Below, in pieces: positions 19,379 through 28,559 of a stretch of DNA of 64,000 bases. The translations under genes were made by a program, and so were the position numbers. How positions within the stretch are numbered: position 1 is the stretch's first letter; each line of letters opens with the position of its first letter. Source of the stretch: Bacillus atrophaeus (GTDB lineage: Bacteria > Bacillota > Bacilli > Bacillales > Bacillaceae); assembly GCF_001584335.1 (NCBI RefSeq), contig NZ_LSBB01000023.1, forward strand, positions 124,001 to 188,000, in the 5' to 3' direction. Below the pieces are notes generated by a model. The model did not search any database. It was not told the DNA's origin and worked only from the letters and a program-made list of their open reading frames with translations.

Positions 19379-20389
19379 ATGCTTACATCAGAACTGCAAA
19401 ACAACGTAAACAACTACATCTCCATTTATACCGAACTGAAAAAACATTTAAAATGGAAAATCGCACATGAAGGACTATTAATGCTCACCGCATCTGCATA
19501 TATTGTGAATAAAAGAGAATTTGATTTTCGGCGTTTTTAAGACCTTAGCAATTATATCAAGGCAAATGTCGGCATGTTTTCCACATTGAATTCGCATCAC
19601 CGTTTTACCATCGCCTCCATCCTTGACATTCATTTTCAAGATAAAGCAAAGGAACAATTTCAGGCATTTAGTGATCTTTACGAAGACATGCTGAAACAGG
19701 GCTTCAAAAGAGATATTTTCACCTATCTGTCTGCCTTAATTGTGCTGACCGGAAAGTCTGAACAAAAAACAGCCAAAGAAATCATGTCAGGCGTTTCATC
19801 CATTTATCAGCTGATGAAGCAGCAGCATTATTTCCTGACATCAACTCAAAATTACCCATTCGCCGTAATGCTCGCTGGAATCGACAAAGAAAAAACCGCA
19901 TTGATGGAACAAGCGGAATCTTCTTATCAAAAGCTCTCCGCCGCAGGTTTTAAAAAAGGCCAGAATCTTCAATTTCTAAGCCAGATCCTTGCCTTGCACC
20001 AAGAAAAAGATACAGATGAACTTGTCAGACGCTGCCACGAGATGTTCCGGTCTATCAATGAATTATACAAAAAACCTAAAGATATTCACTATCCCGACAT
20101 CGGTTTACTCACATTTCTTGAAGAACCTGAAAAAGACATCAGCACAGTCATAGAAACGGTTCAGCTTCTTAATAAAGAAAAGGCCCTTAAATGGCATAAA
20201 GATATAAATTTCAAAATAGCCGTCAGTCTTTTCATGGGCGATACCATAGAAAAAAATCTGATCGCGGAGTCAGGTTTATACGCGGTGATTGAAACCGTTC
20301 TCCAAGCCCAGCAAGCCGCTTCAACCGCTGCGATCATCAGCACAGCCGCTGCCGCTCACTCAGCCCATCATTCTTCTGGTACAAATTAA
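19379..20389 (+). pseudogene. yeaA: YeaA (DUF4003) gene with a nonsense codon
   Basis: An ATG with AAGGAG opens MLTSELQNNVNNYISIYTELKKH. After 53 codons an in-frame TAA (19538-19540) interrupts a reading frame that then continues uninterrupted for 282 codons with normal DUF4003 sequence. A Lys codon AAA changed to TAA would explain it, since the family has Lys-type residues there. No indel is needed. The downstream ATG at 19574 could start a shortened protein but has no clear ribosome-binding site. The function of YeaA is unknown. Confidence 0.85.
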
Positions 20390-20405
20390 AGGAGGAACGC
20401 TCGAT

Positions 20406-21221
20406 ATGCCTTATATCACTCTTAAGGATCACACACAGCTTTATTACGAAATGTATGGGGAAGGCACTCCCATACTCTTTATCCACGGAGTATTAATGAG
20501 CGGGGAGTTTTTTCACAAACAATTCTCCGCCTTATCAAATAATTACCAATGCATACGCCTCGACTTAAGAGGACACGGCGAGTCGGAAAAAACTCTTCAT
20601 GGACACACGATTTCTGAATATGCTAAAGATGTGAGGCAATTTATAGAGGCACTCCAGCTCGAAAACACGGTGCTTGTCGGGTGGTCAATGGGCGCTTTTG
20701 TCGTATGGGATTATATCAATCAATTTGGGCATGATAAGATACAAGCCGTCACCATCGTTGATCAGTCGGCTTCCGATTACAATTGGGAAGGCTGGGAGCA
20801 CGGAGCATTTGACTTTGCGGGATTAACAGCAGCCATGGAATCCATTCAAACAGATCCGCTGCCATTTTACAAAAATTTCATCGCTAATATGTTCGCAGAA
20901 CCGCCTGCCGCAAAAGAAGAAGAGTGGATGCTTAGGGAAATCAGGAAACAGCCCGCCGCCATTGCCAGCACGATTTTATTTAACCAAACAGCAGCGGATT
21001 ATCGTGACACCGTGCAAAACGTTCAAGTGCCTGCACTGATTTGCTTTGGCGAGGATCACAAGTTTTTCTCAACAAAAGCGGGTGAATATCTACATAACAA
21101 AATACCGCAATCTAAACTCGTGACTTTTTCTAAAAGCAGCCATTGCCCATTTTTAGAGGAGCCTGACGCGTTTAACGGCGAATTGCTTTCATTTTTAGAA
21201 GAACTCGCTGGAAAGCAATAA
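20406..21221 (+). CDS. ydjP: Alpha/beta-hydrolase YdjP
   Basis: A 271-residue alpha/beta-hydrolase. The oxyanion HG motif (FIHGVLMSG) is near residue 27, the nucleophile elbow GWSMGA has Ser near 94, an acid is in CFGEDHKFF, and the catalytic His is in [10 protein letters not shown] near 250. The ATG at 20406 follows AAAGGAGGAACGCTCGAT. It resembles chloroperoxidase- or esterase-type hydrolases; the substrate is unknown. It follows the broken yeaA closely and may share its transcript. Confidence 0.93.
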   Translation: MPYITLKDHTQLYYEMYGEGTPILFIHGVLMSGEFFHKQFSALSNNYQCIRLDLRGHGESEKTLHGHTISEYAKDVRQFIEALQLENTVLVGWSMGAFVVWDYINQFGHDKIQAVTIVDQSASDYNWEGWEHGAFDFAGLTAAMESIQTDPLPFYKNFIANMFAEPPAAKEEEWMLREIRKQPAAIASTILFNQTAADYRDTVQNVQVPALICFGEDHKFFSTKAGEYLHNKIPQSKLVTFSKSSHCPFLEEPDAFNGELLSFLEELAGKQ

Positions 21222-21302
21222 AGAAAAAGGAATTAGGAGAATAGAGGAAAGTATGAGACAATAAAGATGTGCAGTAAAATTCATTAGGGAAGAAGTGACT
21301 TT

Positions 21303-21512
21303 ATGTCTTACTATAACAAACGTAATCAAGAACCTCTGCCTCAAGAAGAAGTAACCACATGGGAGTGTACGAAAGAAGACTGTAATGGCTGGACCAGAAA
21401 AAACTTTGCCAGCAGTGATACACCGGAATGCCCATTGTGCGGCAGTAAAATGATCGACGGCGTCCGTACATTAGTGAATCTGCAAAACAACAGCCAGACG
21501 AAAACAAGTTAG
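21303..21512 (+). CDS. ydjO: Cold-inducible-type zinc-ribbon protein YdjO
   Basis: A 69-residue protein with two CxxC-like pairs, CTKEDC (residues 22-27) and CPLCGSKM (43-50), which together make a small zinc ribbon. It matches the YdjO family of Bacillus; the role is unknown. The ribosome-binding site is GGGAAGAAGTG. Confidence 0.9.
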   Translation: MSYYNKRNQEPLPQEEVTTWECTKEDCNGWTRKNFASSDTPECPLCGSKMIDGVRTLVNLQNNSQTKTS

Positions 21513-21628
21513 CACTTCCCTTTTAGAAAAGCATCCGCGATTCAAGATGGAATGCTGCATATAAACGCATCACCGGAACCGCCTCAATCGCCTCATGAAT
21601 TCTCTCGAAGCGTGAATAGACGAACAGC

Positions 21629-21662
21629 AAAGACCTCCATTTTCATATGCGGGGTCTTTTAT
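21629..21662 (+). terminator. Terminator downstream of ydjO
   Basis: AAAGACCTCC and GGGGTCTTTT form a stem with a 12-base loop, ending in T-rich sequence. Confidence 0.65.
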
Positions 21663-21736
21663 CTTTCTCCTGCAAATATCTGCACCGCCAATTACCTAAT
21701 TATGATGAAATGTTGGTGAATAAAGGAGTGATTGCC

Positions 21737-21934
21737 TTGAAAATAAACCGCCAAAAAGAGGATCTGAAAAAGTTCAACCTTGCAGCAGACGCATACGCGG
21801 AACTTCTCACCTGGGCTGTGCCGATCCTCCGCTTCATTAGATACCTCGGGTCTTTTGCTCAAAACTCATTCCTTAAACAAAAATCACTCAGCATCGCACT
21901 GAGTGATTTTTCTTATTACTTGACCACAGAATAA
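21737..21934 (+). CDS. Small hypothetical protein
   Basis: A 65-residue reading frame starting at TTG, seven bases after AAAGGAG. The product is basic at the start (KINRQKEDLKKF), then has one possible amphipathic or membrane helix (LLTWAVPILRFIRYL). Its last 20 codons run through the shared terminator stem and cross the ydjN stop region, which is unusual and lowers confidence. No family is recognised. Confidence 0.35.
   Translation: MKINRQKEDLKKFNLAADAYAELLTWAVPILRFIRYLGSFAQNSFLKQKSLSIALSDFSYYLTTE
21880..21912 (-). terminator. Terminator of ydjN (symmetrical)
   Basis: AAAAATCACTCAG/CTGAGTGATTTTT around a short loop, with A and T runs on both sides, so it can act in both directions. It lies just after the ydjN stop codon. 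Confidence 0.85.
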
Positions 21935-22959
21935 CTGTTAATAATTCCGTTCGGGTTTTCCCATACTTTTTGGCACTTTTTCGTTTCTGTGTTATAGGAA
22001 TAGACCGTTCTGACCTTTGCTTCGCGTCCGGTTTCATCCTTCAGCAGTTTTGCCCCCTTAGCTTCCGCAAGAAAATAAATCGTCTTGCCGTCTTTGGAAA
22101 ATTGAGGCTGTGCGTCGATTAACAGTGTAAAGTCTTTTTGGTCAGAAATGATCGGTTCATATTTTTTTGTTTTCACATTCATAAGATTGATTTTCGCTGT
22201 TTGTTCTGCGCCTTTTTCTACATATGATGTAAACAAGATGCTTTTTCCATCCGCAGAAACGGCAATATCACTAATAAATTGGTCAAGGCTCGTCAGTTCA
22301 TCAATTTCGTTTTGATTCCCGGCAGCAAAATGAATCTTTGTCGGTTCAGGGTCAGTGCCCTTCTCATTCGCTTCATCTGTTTTTTTATAATCTTCTTCAA
22401 CAGAATAATGGAGCAGCGCCAATGAATCTTTATCGCTGTTATAAAAGAAACTGCTGACACTGTCATCCTGATCATCCGCTGCCGGAAACACATTCTCATA
22501 CCGCTTCGTCTTCAAATCAAATGAAGCGAGACGGAAGTTGCTTTCATCAGGGCTTCCGAGACGGAAATAAATCTTCGTTTGATCTTTTGACAAAAACAAG
22601 CTGTCCGCGCTCTCCACACCTTTATAAAGCGTACTCTTTTTATTAGACTTCAAATCAAGTTTGAACAGCCGCATCTCATTTTGATCATTATTGCCCGTAT
22701 AGTACAGCACATCATGCTGCTGATCCAGTGCAAAAGCCGGATAACTCGTCAGTTTATCCTCATGCAGCACTTTATCATTCAAATAATATTTTGTTAACAA
22801 ATCGGTATCTGTAATGGAAACAAGCAGATTTCCGCCGCCCGCCGCACTGACCGATACATCTGCCTTCTCTTCACCTTTATTCATAAACCAATACACAGAG
22901 AAAATCACCGCTGCCGCCAGCACAATACCAACTGAGAAAAACGCCATTGTCTTTTTCAT
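21916..22959 (-). CDS. ydjN: Extracytoplasmic protein YdjN
   Basis: A 347-residue protein with an N-terminal membrane anchor or signal (about residues 5-25, MAFFSVGIVLAAAVIFSVYWF). A series of beta-propeller-like units with repeated YFLAxAKG- and ILFTSYVEKGAE-type strands then fills the length, as in TolB/WD40-like folds. The function is unknown. It lies downstream of ydjM on the same strand and may be co-transcribed; in 168 the ydjM operon is under WalR. Confidence 0.85.
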   Translation of the reverse strand: MKKTMAFFSVGIVLAAAVIFSVYWFMNKGEEKADVSVSAAGGGNLLVSITDTDLLTKYYLNDKVLHEDKLTSYPAFALDQQHDVLYYTGNNDQNEMRLFKLDLKSNKKSTLYKGVESADSLFLSKDQTKIYFRLGSPDESNFRLASFDLKTKRYENVFPAADDQDDSVSSFFYNSDKDSLALLHYSVEEDYKKTDEANEKGTDPEPTKIHFAAGNQNEIDELTSLDQFISDIAVSADGKSILFTSYVEKGAEQTAKINLMNVKTKKYEPIISDQKDFTLLIDAQPQFSKDGKTIYFLAEAKGAKLLKDETGREAKVRTVYSYNTETKKCQKVWENPNGIINSYSVVK

Positions 22960-23020
22960 CTTTTATCTCCACCATTAGAAAAAAGCAAGAAACGGTTATT
23001 CTTGCTTTTCAGATTATCTA

Positions 23021-23389
23021 TTAATAGCTGTAATGACCTGACACTTTGCCTTTGCTTAAAGGATAACCTAACGCTTTAAACGCTTTCGGACTTACATCCA
23101 ATACTGCATTTGGCATTCTGCCTACATCATTTTTATATACTGTAATTACTTTTTTAGGTTTCGCTTTAGCGTACGCCTTAATTTTCGTACCGTTTCTCGG
23201 AACATCAAAACCAATTTTTGTAGCACAATCCCAATGTCCTAACTTTTTGCCCGAAGAACCTTTTTTTCCAACTCCATTATACCAAGTAATATTTCCATTC
23301 ACATGTTTCGCACTGGCTTCAGTTGAAAAACCGACTGCGCCAAGTGTACTACCTACTAAAATAAAAGCCGCTAAAAATAACTTCTTCAA
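23021..23389 (-). CDS. ydjM: Secreted cell-wall protein YdjM (RlpA-like)
   Basis: A 122-residue exported protein with a signal peptide ending ASA|KHVNG near residue 27. The mature part resembles the double-psi beta-barrel (RlpA/expansin-like) fold: HWDCATKIGFDVPRNGTKI and MPNAVLDVSPKAFKALG, with a catalytic-type Asp. YdjM is known as a WalR-regulated envelope protein in B. subtilis. A WalR-like site lies upstream. Confidence 0.9.
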   Translation of the reverse strand: MKKLFLAAFILVGSTLGAVGFSTEASAKHVNGNITWYNGVGKKGSSGKKLGHWDCATKIGFDVPRNGTKIKAYAKAKPKKVITVYKNDVGRMPNAVLDVSPKAFKALGYPLSKGKVSGHYSY

Positions 23390-23463
23390 GCTTTTGTCCC
23401 CCCGACATGTTTTCTTCTAGGGAAAATTATACACTATGAACCGCTGATATTTTATTTCAATCA

Positions 23464-23481
23464 CCTTACAGAAATATTACA
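23464..23481 (-). promoter_or_regulatory. WalR-like site upstream of ydjM
   Basis: On the minus strand TGTAATATTTCTGTAAG is a near match to the WalR direct repeat TGTWAH-N5-TGTWAH. It lies about 75 bases before ydjM; a TATAAT -10-like element follows at 23435-23440. Confidence 0.6.
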
Positions 23482-23957
23482 AGAAAAGGAGAAACTTTTA
23501 CCATTATATCAATCAAATATCTCTAAATATTACAAATGTAACACAAGGTATTCCTATATATAGCATTCAAGCTGAAACATATCTGAGCAATCAGAAAAGA
23601 ACATACAATTTCCTCGAATAGGAAAATTGCATGGAAGATTATACTATTATAAAAGTAAAATTAGAGTTATAATATTTATATAGAGTAGTCATCGCATTCA
23701 ATATGGACTGACATTAAACACATTTATTCAAAACAAATTCACAGCTATAAACCAAGTGAAATACTCTGTTTTAAAGAAAAAAGAGTGTGCTAGACTCTTT
23801 TTTCCAAAGTATCTTTATTAAAAATAACGTACCCTTCATTATATAAGAGGTTTCTCCCTGTTTTTGTTTTTAAAAATGTCGAATTTGTGAAAAGTATCAA
23901 GTTCATATTGATACAATGCGTAAATACTCGTCTTAAAAAACGGAGGAGTGATAATCC
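23482..23957. other. Spacer between ydjM and bdhA
   Basis: AT-rich. It contains a symmetrical 10-bp stem (23777-23803, AAAAAAGAGT/ACTCTTTTTT) that can terminate in either direction, although I find no gene ending there. It also holds the bdhA upstream region, with a GGAGGAG ribosome-binding site and possible -10 TACAAT near 23915. No convincing reading frame is present. Confidence 0.5.
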
Positions 23958-24998
23958 ATGAAAGCTGCAAGATGGCATAATCAAAAAGACATCCGTATTG
24001 AAAACATTGAAGAACCGAAAACAGAACCCGGCAAAGTAAAAATCAAAGTGAAATGGTGCGGGATTTGCGGCAGTGACTTGCATGAATATTTAGGCGGCCC
24101 AATCTTTATCCCGGTCGAAAAACCACATCCGCTTACTAAGGAAGTCGCGCCTGTCACGATGGGCCATGAGTTTTCCGGTGAAGTTGTTGAAATTGGTGAA
24201 GGCGTAGAAAACTATAAAATCGGTGATCGCGTCGTCGTCGAACCGATTTTCGCTACCCACGGGCACCAAGGCGCCTACAATCTGGACGAGCAAATGGGCT
24301 TTCTTGGCTTAGCAGGAGGCGGAGGCGGTTTTTCCGAATATGTTGCCGTTGATGAAGAACTGTTATTTAAACTTCCTGAAGAGCTGTCCTATGAGCAAGG
24401 GGCGCTTGTTGAACCATCCGCAGTCGCTCTTTACGCTGTCCGTTCCAGCAAGATTAAAGCCGGTGACAAAGCAGCTGTCTTTGGGTGCGGACCGATCGGC
24501 CTTTTAGTGATTGAAGCGCTTAAAGCAGCCGGTGCAACTGAAATATATGCTGTTGAGCTGTCCCCTGAACGTCAGCAAAAAGCGGAAGAACTTGGAGCTA
24601 TCATCATTGATCCGGCCAAAGTCGGCGATGCCGTTGAAGAAATCATCAGCCGCACGGGCGGCGGTGTAGACGTTTCATTTGAAGTAACAGGAGTTCCGGT
24701 TGTATTGCGGCAAGCGATCCAATCAACAACCATTGCCGGTGAAACGGTGATCGTCAGCATTTGGGAAAAAGGCGCTGAGATCCTTCCGAATGATATCGTT
24801 ATTAAAGAACGTACAGTCAAAGGGATTATCGGCTACCGCGATATCTTCCCTTCCGTACTATCCTTAATGAAAAAAGGATATTTCTCAGCCGACAAACTGG
24901 TAACCAAAAAAATCGTTTTAGATGACTTAATTGATGAAGGCTTTGGAGCCCTTATTAAAGAGAAAGACCAGGTGAAAATCCTGGTAAAACCAAATTAA
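23958..24998 (+). CDS. bdhA: (R,R)-2,3-butanediol / acetoin dehydrogenase BdhA
   Basis: Zinc-dependent medium-chain alcohol dehydrogenase that interconverts acetoin and 2,3-butanediol. The catalytic zinc site is formed by WCGICGSDLHEY (residues 35-46) and GHEFSGEV; the Rossmann motif GCGPIGLL lies near residue 178. At 346 residues it is the usual length. It lacks the four-Cys structural zinc loop of GutB, as expected for BdhA. The GGAGGAG site fixes the ATG. Confidence 0.95.
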   Translation: MKAARWHNQKDIRIENIEEPKTEPGKVKIKVKWCGICGSDLHEYLGGPIFIPVEKPHPLTKEVAPVTMGHEFSGEVVEIGEGVENYKIGDRVVVEPIFATHGHQGAYNLDEQMGFLGLAGGGGGFSEYVAVDEELLFKLPEELSYEQGALVEPSAVALYAVRSSKIKAGDKAAVFGCGPIGLLVIEALKAAGATEIYAVELSPERQQKAEELGAIIIDPAKVGDAVEEIISRTGGGVDVSFEVTGVPVVLRQAIQSTTIAGETVIVSIWEKGAEILPNDIVIKERTVKGIIGYRDIFPSVLSLMKKGYFSADKLVTKKIVLDDLIDEGFGALIKEKDQVKILVKPN

Positions 24999-25012
24999 GC
25001 AATCATCTAAAC

Positions 25013-25050
25013 AAAACCCGCGCTTCTCTGCTGAGAAAGCGCGGGTTTTC
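25013..25050 (+). terminator. Terminator between bdhA and iolT
   Basis: AAAACCCGCGCTTCTC/GAGAAAGCGCGGGTTTTC around a 4-base loop. It is near-symmetrical with A- and T-rich flanks and may serve both convergent genes. Confidence 0.9.
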
Positions 25051-25099
25051 TATTTTCTACAGATTACTCTGCGTTTATAACGCTTATCATTATGACACC

Positions 25100-26521
25100 T
25101 TAACCGATAATATTCGCTTCATTGCCGTTCTTTTCACTTTGGCTGTCATACGTACGGAAATTATGTTCCAGCTGTTCAAGTGTAAGCCCTCTGGTTTCCG
25201 GCAGGAATTTCTTCACAAATGTGATGGAAATGATTCCGAAAGCTACGAAAATGTAGAATGTGTTGGACAAGCCGATTTTATCGAGTAATACAGGAAACAG
25301 CAATCCAATAAAAAAGTTTACGATCCAGAGACAAAACACCGTGAAACCCATACCAAGCCCCCGCAGCCGCAGCGGGAATATTTCTGAAAGCATTAACCAG
25401 GTTACCGGTGAAATGGCTCCCTGTTGGAAAGCAAGGAAGGTAACTGTGAGTGAAAGCACGACATACGGAAGCGCAGTCGATCCCTCAAGTACAGTTGAGA
25501 ATATACCAATGAGCAGAAGTGCCGTTGTCGTTCCTATCAGACCGGTCAGCAGCATCGGCCGGCGGCCCACCTTGCCAAGCAGCCAGATGCCGACAAACGT
25601 CGCTAAAACCGAGATAAGTCCATTGGCTATGTTGCCGATAAGCGCAGCCTTGGTTTCAAAGCCCGCATTTTTAAGAATTTCCGTACCATAATACATAATG
25701 GAGTTGACACCCGTAATTTGCTGCACGATCGCAATTCCAATTCCAATAAACACAATGCGGCGGACCCACGGCACAGCCAAATCCTTGTAAGTTGCTTTTT
25801 TAACCTCTGATTCTTCCGTTATAGCTGCCTCAATTTCAAGAAGTTCCGCTTTTGCCTGTTTCTCTTCACGTATCCGCCGGAGGACACGCAGGGCATCTCC
25901 ATTTTTCCCTTTTGATACAAGCCAGCGCGGGCTCTCAGGCATCTTAATCATTCCAAAAAATAAGAAGACAGCCGGAAGTGCTGCAATAGCGAGCATAAAT
26001 CGCCAAACATGTGAGCTGTCACCCATGGCAGTACCAAGAATAGCGTTAAAAGTGAAAGCTAATAGCTGTCCGCTCACAATCATCAGCTCGTTCTGTGTAA
26101 CCATTCGTCCTCGGCTGTCCGCAGGCGACATTTCCGCTAAATAGGTCGGAACCGTTACTGACGCGCCCCCTACAGCAAGGCCAAGCAAGAAACGGGAGAT
26201 AACCATAATCGTAACGTTTGGAGCAAGGGTACAACCAAGTGTTGCAATAAAAAACAAAATGGCAAGAAAGATAATGTTTTTGCGGCGCCCGTTATAATCC
26301 GACAGCCTCCCGCCGAACACTGCACCGAGCGCTGCCCCTAACAGAAGCGAACTTGCGACGAGACCTTCAGTGAAAGCGTTGAGGTTAAGCTGCCCCGGTT
26401 CAGCCATATACGGCAAAGCACCGTTAATAACACCGGTATCGTATCCAAAGAGAAGCCCTCCGAATGTTGAGATTAAGATAACAGTATGTAAAAACGACTT
26501 TTGATTACCCTGTTGATTCAT
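25100..26521 (-). CDS. iolT: myo-Inositol transporter IolT
   Basis: Major-facilitator sugar transporter, 473 residues with 12 membrane segments. Family signatures present: GGLLFGYDTGVINGALPY at the N-terminus, GRLSDYNGRRK (loop 2-3), the PESPRWL motif and C-terminal PETRGLTLEQLE. IolT is the main inositol permease of B. subtilis, repressed by IolR and catabolite control. cre-like sites lie upstream. Confidence 0.94.
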   Translation of the reverse strand: MNQQGNQKSFLHTVILISTFGGLLFGYDTGVINGALPYMAEPGQLNLNAFTEGLVASSLLLGAALGAVFGGRLSDYNGRRKNIIFLAILFFIATLGCTLAPNVTIMVISRFLLGLAVGGASVTVPTYLAEMSPADSRGRMVTQNELMIVSGQLLAFTFNAILGTAMGDSSHVWRFMLAIAALPAVFLFFGMIKMPESPRWLVSKGKNGDALRVLRRIREEKQAKAELLEIEAAITEESEVKKATYKDLAVPWVRRIVFIGIGIAIVQQITGVNSIMYYGTEILKNAGFETKAALIGNIANGLISVLATFVGIWLLGKVGRRPMLLTGLIGTTTALLLIGIFSTVLEGSTALPYVVLSLTVTFLAFQQGAISPVTWLMLSEIFPLRLRGLGMGFTVFCLWIVNFFIGLLFPVLLDKIGLSNTFYIFVAFGIISITFVKKFLPETRGLTLEQLEHNFRTYDSQSEKNGNEANIIG

Positions 26522-26714
26522 ATCTATCTCCCCTGTTTTTGTATTTAGAATGGATAATTGAATTTTTTGAAATTTCCAGACATTAAAGCCTGATCAATCT
26601 TGATCCATAATCATTGAAATAACCCTGTCCGCAAATAATGCAGACAGACCCGATCCAAACCTTAATTTCTGCAAGTTTTACATAATGTAACGGGCTGTTC
26701 ACAAAGACCTTTCG

Positions 26715-26839
26715 TGAAAGCGATTTCAAACATGACCAAATTATTGTGCTGTAATTAGTATTTTATAGTTAATTAGTTGTTATATTATAGTTAATTTTTT
26801 GTTATATATGATATCATCATACTTATAAAAGCGCTTTCA
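26715..26839. promoter_or_regulatory. Two cre-like sites upstream of iolT
   Basis: TGAAAGCGATTTCA (26715-26728) and, on the minus strand, TGAAAGCGCTTTTA (26826-26839) both match the CcpA operator consensus. They lie 195-320 bases upstream of iolT in AT-rich sequence, fitting catabolite control. Confidence 0.7.
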
Positions 26840-27153
26840 GTCAATATAAAATTCAGAAAATTTTTTATTGATGTAATATGTACTCATAAAATAAGAATTT
26901 TCCACGATAAAATGGCTATACCGCTTCAATAACACCTATAAATGATTATGTTTTCATAAATGTTGATCATCTCTTGATCACCTCACGTTAACATAAGTAA
27001 CTTTCCCCATAAGCTTTTACTTTAAGTTCTATAGATCTTTTGCCAATGAACCTGCACTTCGTTCGCATTGCTCTTCATATAAAAAAGAAAAAAGGTCTGG
27101 ATGAAGGCAAAGCAGCTTGAACAAAATAAAAATCAAAAGGTAAAACGTAACAC
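26840..27153. other. Spacer upstream of the MarR gene
   Basis: AT-rich sequence without a supported gene. It may contain the distal part of the iolT control region and possible degenerate remnants; nothing coding is recognisable. Confidence 0.4.
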
Positions 27154-27212
27154 TTGAACAAATAGATAAACGGGTGTATATTAGTTGATGAGTCAATCAT
27201 TGATATATCAAT
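27154..27212 (+). promoter_or_regulatory. Promoter and MarR-type operator
   Basis: TTGAAC (27154-27159), 17 bp, TATATT (27177-27182). A perfect 14-bp palindrome ATTGATATATCAAT (27199-27212) follows about 17 bases after the -10, with a further ATTGAT half-site. The placement over the start of the transcript fits autorepression by the MarR protein encoded next. Confidence 0.7.
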
Positions 27213-27244
27213 TAATTGATCTGACAAGAAAGAGGGGATGGGTT

Positions 27245-27679
27245 TTGACATCATTTTGTTCGGAAGAAGCGGAGATTTTATATCAGATGCAATGCGTAAA
27301 CAGAGTGATCGGTGTGAAGTTCGAAGCATGCACGGGCATCAGCCAATCTCGTCTGGAATTACTCACATTGCTTTATCATGCCAATGAAATCAGTCAAAGC
27401 GACCTTCAAAAAAAGGTCAATATTGATAGCGCAGCCGTCACAAGACATGTAAAACAGCTTGAAGCCAAAGGCATGGTATCAAGAAGAAGAAAGCCGGAGG
27501 ACAACCGTATCACACTCGTTCGCTTAACGGAGCAAGGGAGAGAACGAATTGAGTCTTCCAAGAAAGAAAAAGAGCGTTTTATGAAAGAAATGCTCGCAAA
27601 TGTCAGCGCAGAAGAACGCCGCATACTCATTGATGTGCTGGCCCGAATGCAGAAAAACATAAACAACATCAAAGCATAA
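27245..27679 (+). CDS. ydgJ: MarR-family regulator, YdgJ-like
   Basis: A 144-residue winged-helix regulator. The recognition region SQSDLQKKVNIDSAAVTRHVKQLEAKGMVSRRR and the wing (PEDNRITLVRLTEQGRE) are typical MarR. An ATG 60 bases upstream would lie at the predicted transcription start and has no ribosome-binding site, so I use the TTG after AGAGGGG. It is followed after 15 bases by a nitroreductase gene, as ydgJ is beside ydgI in B. subtilis 168. There these genes lie far from iolT. Confidence 0.82.
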   Translation: MTSFCSEEAEILYQMQCVNRVIGVKFEACTGISQSRLELLTLLYHANEISQSDLQKKVNIDSAAVTRHVKQLEAKGMVSRRRKPEDNRITLVRLTEQGRERIESSKKEKERFMKEMLANVSAEERRILIDVLARMQKNINNIKA

Positions 27680-27694
27680 GAGGAGTGTTTCAAC

Positions 27695-28333
27695 ATGGGA
27701 AATACATTACAAACAAATGATTTTATGGAGATTATGAAAGGACGCCGCTCCATTCGCAGCTATGATCCGGCAGTCAAAATAAGCAAAGAAGAGATGACTG
27801 AAATCTTAGAGGAAGCTACTACAGCGCCATCTTCCGTCAATGCACAGCCATGGCGTTTTCTCGTCATCGACAGCCCGGAAGGAAAAGAAAAGCTCGCACC
27901 GCTTGCCAGTTTTAACCAAACACAAGTTACCACATCATCTGCCGTCATCGCTGTATTTGCAGACATGAACAACGCAGACTATTTAGAAGAGATTTATTCA
28001 AAAGCCGTAGAGCTCGGCTACATGCCGCAAGAGGTAAAAGATAGACAAATCGCGGCTCTGACTGCTCATTTCGAAAAACTGCCGGCGCAAGTGAACCGGG
28101 AAACCATCCTGATTGACGGAGGTCTCGTTTCCATGCAGCTGATGCTGACAGCCCGCGCACACGGCTACGACACAAACCCGATCGGCGGCTACGACAAAGA
28201 AAATATCGCAGAAGCCTTTGGATTAGAAAAAGAGCGCTATGTACCGGTCATGCTCCTCTCCATCGGAAAAGCGGCCGATAAAGGATACGCCTCATACCGT
28301 CTGCCGATAGATACAATTGCAGAATGGAAATAA
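27695..28333 (+). CDS. ydgI: FMN nitroreductase, YdgI-like
   Basis: A 212-residue NAD(P)H-dependent FMN nitroreductase. It begins with the FMN-binding MKGRRSIRSYDP; APSSVNAQPWRF supplies flavin contacts, and GGLVSMQLMLTARAHGYDTNPIGGYD is the conserved C-terminal flavin region. It probably reduces quinones or nitroaromatics. It is co-transcribed with the MarR gene, which likely represses it until an electrophile is sensed (inferred from family). Confidence 0.85.
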   Translation: MGNTLQTNDFMEIMKGRRSIRSYDPAVKISKEEMTEILEEATTAPSSVNAQPWRFLVIDSPEGKEKLAPLASFNQTQVTTSSAVIAVFADMNNADYLEEIYSKAVELGYMPQEVKDRQIAALTAHFEKLPAQVNRETILIDGGLVSMQLMLTARAHGYDTNPIGGYDKENIAEAFGLEKERYVPVMLLSIGKAADKGYASYRLPIDTIAEWK

Positions 28334-28347
28334 ATATCTGAAAAGCT

Positions 28348-28378
28348 GAAAGCCCCTTAATAGGGCTTTCTTTTTTTG
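28348..28378 (+). terminator. Terminator of the ydgJ-ydgI pair
   Basis: GAAAGCCC/GGGCTTTC with a 6-base loop and T7. Confidence 0.88.
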
Positions 28379-28502
28379 ACTTTTTGCTGGCCGTAATTCA
28401 ATTTAATATCCCCTATTCGGCTTTTTCCACTCTTAGCTTTCATTTCCCCTATCGTGCCCTAATAAAGACAGCCTTTTTTTATTTATGATTGTAAATGTCC
28501 AA

Positions 28503-28529
28503 ACAACGTAATCAAAGTTTCATATATTA
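28503..28529 (+). promoter_or_regulatory. Sigma-K-type promoter of the coat gene
   Basis: AC (28503-28504), 16 bp, CATATATTA (28521-28529) matches the sigma-K consensus AC-N16-CATANNNTA. It lies about 30 bases upstream of the CotC-like gene, consistent with mother-cell late sporulation expression. Confidence 0.75.
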
Positions 28530-28559
28530 AAATTGACTAACCTGAAAGGAGGGGTTCCT

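Noticed and set aside
27185-27244. ATG start for the MarR gene at 27185
   Set aside because: It falls at the predicted transcription start and over the palindrome, with no ribosome-binding site.
28533-28559. Longer N-terminus (MTNLKGGVP) for the CotC-like protein
   Set aside because: It would translate the ribosome-binding site itself; CotC proteins start MGYYKKYKEEYY.
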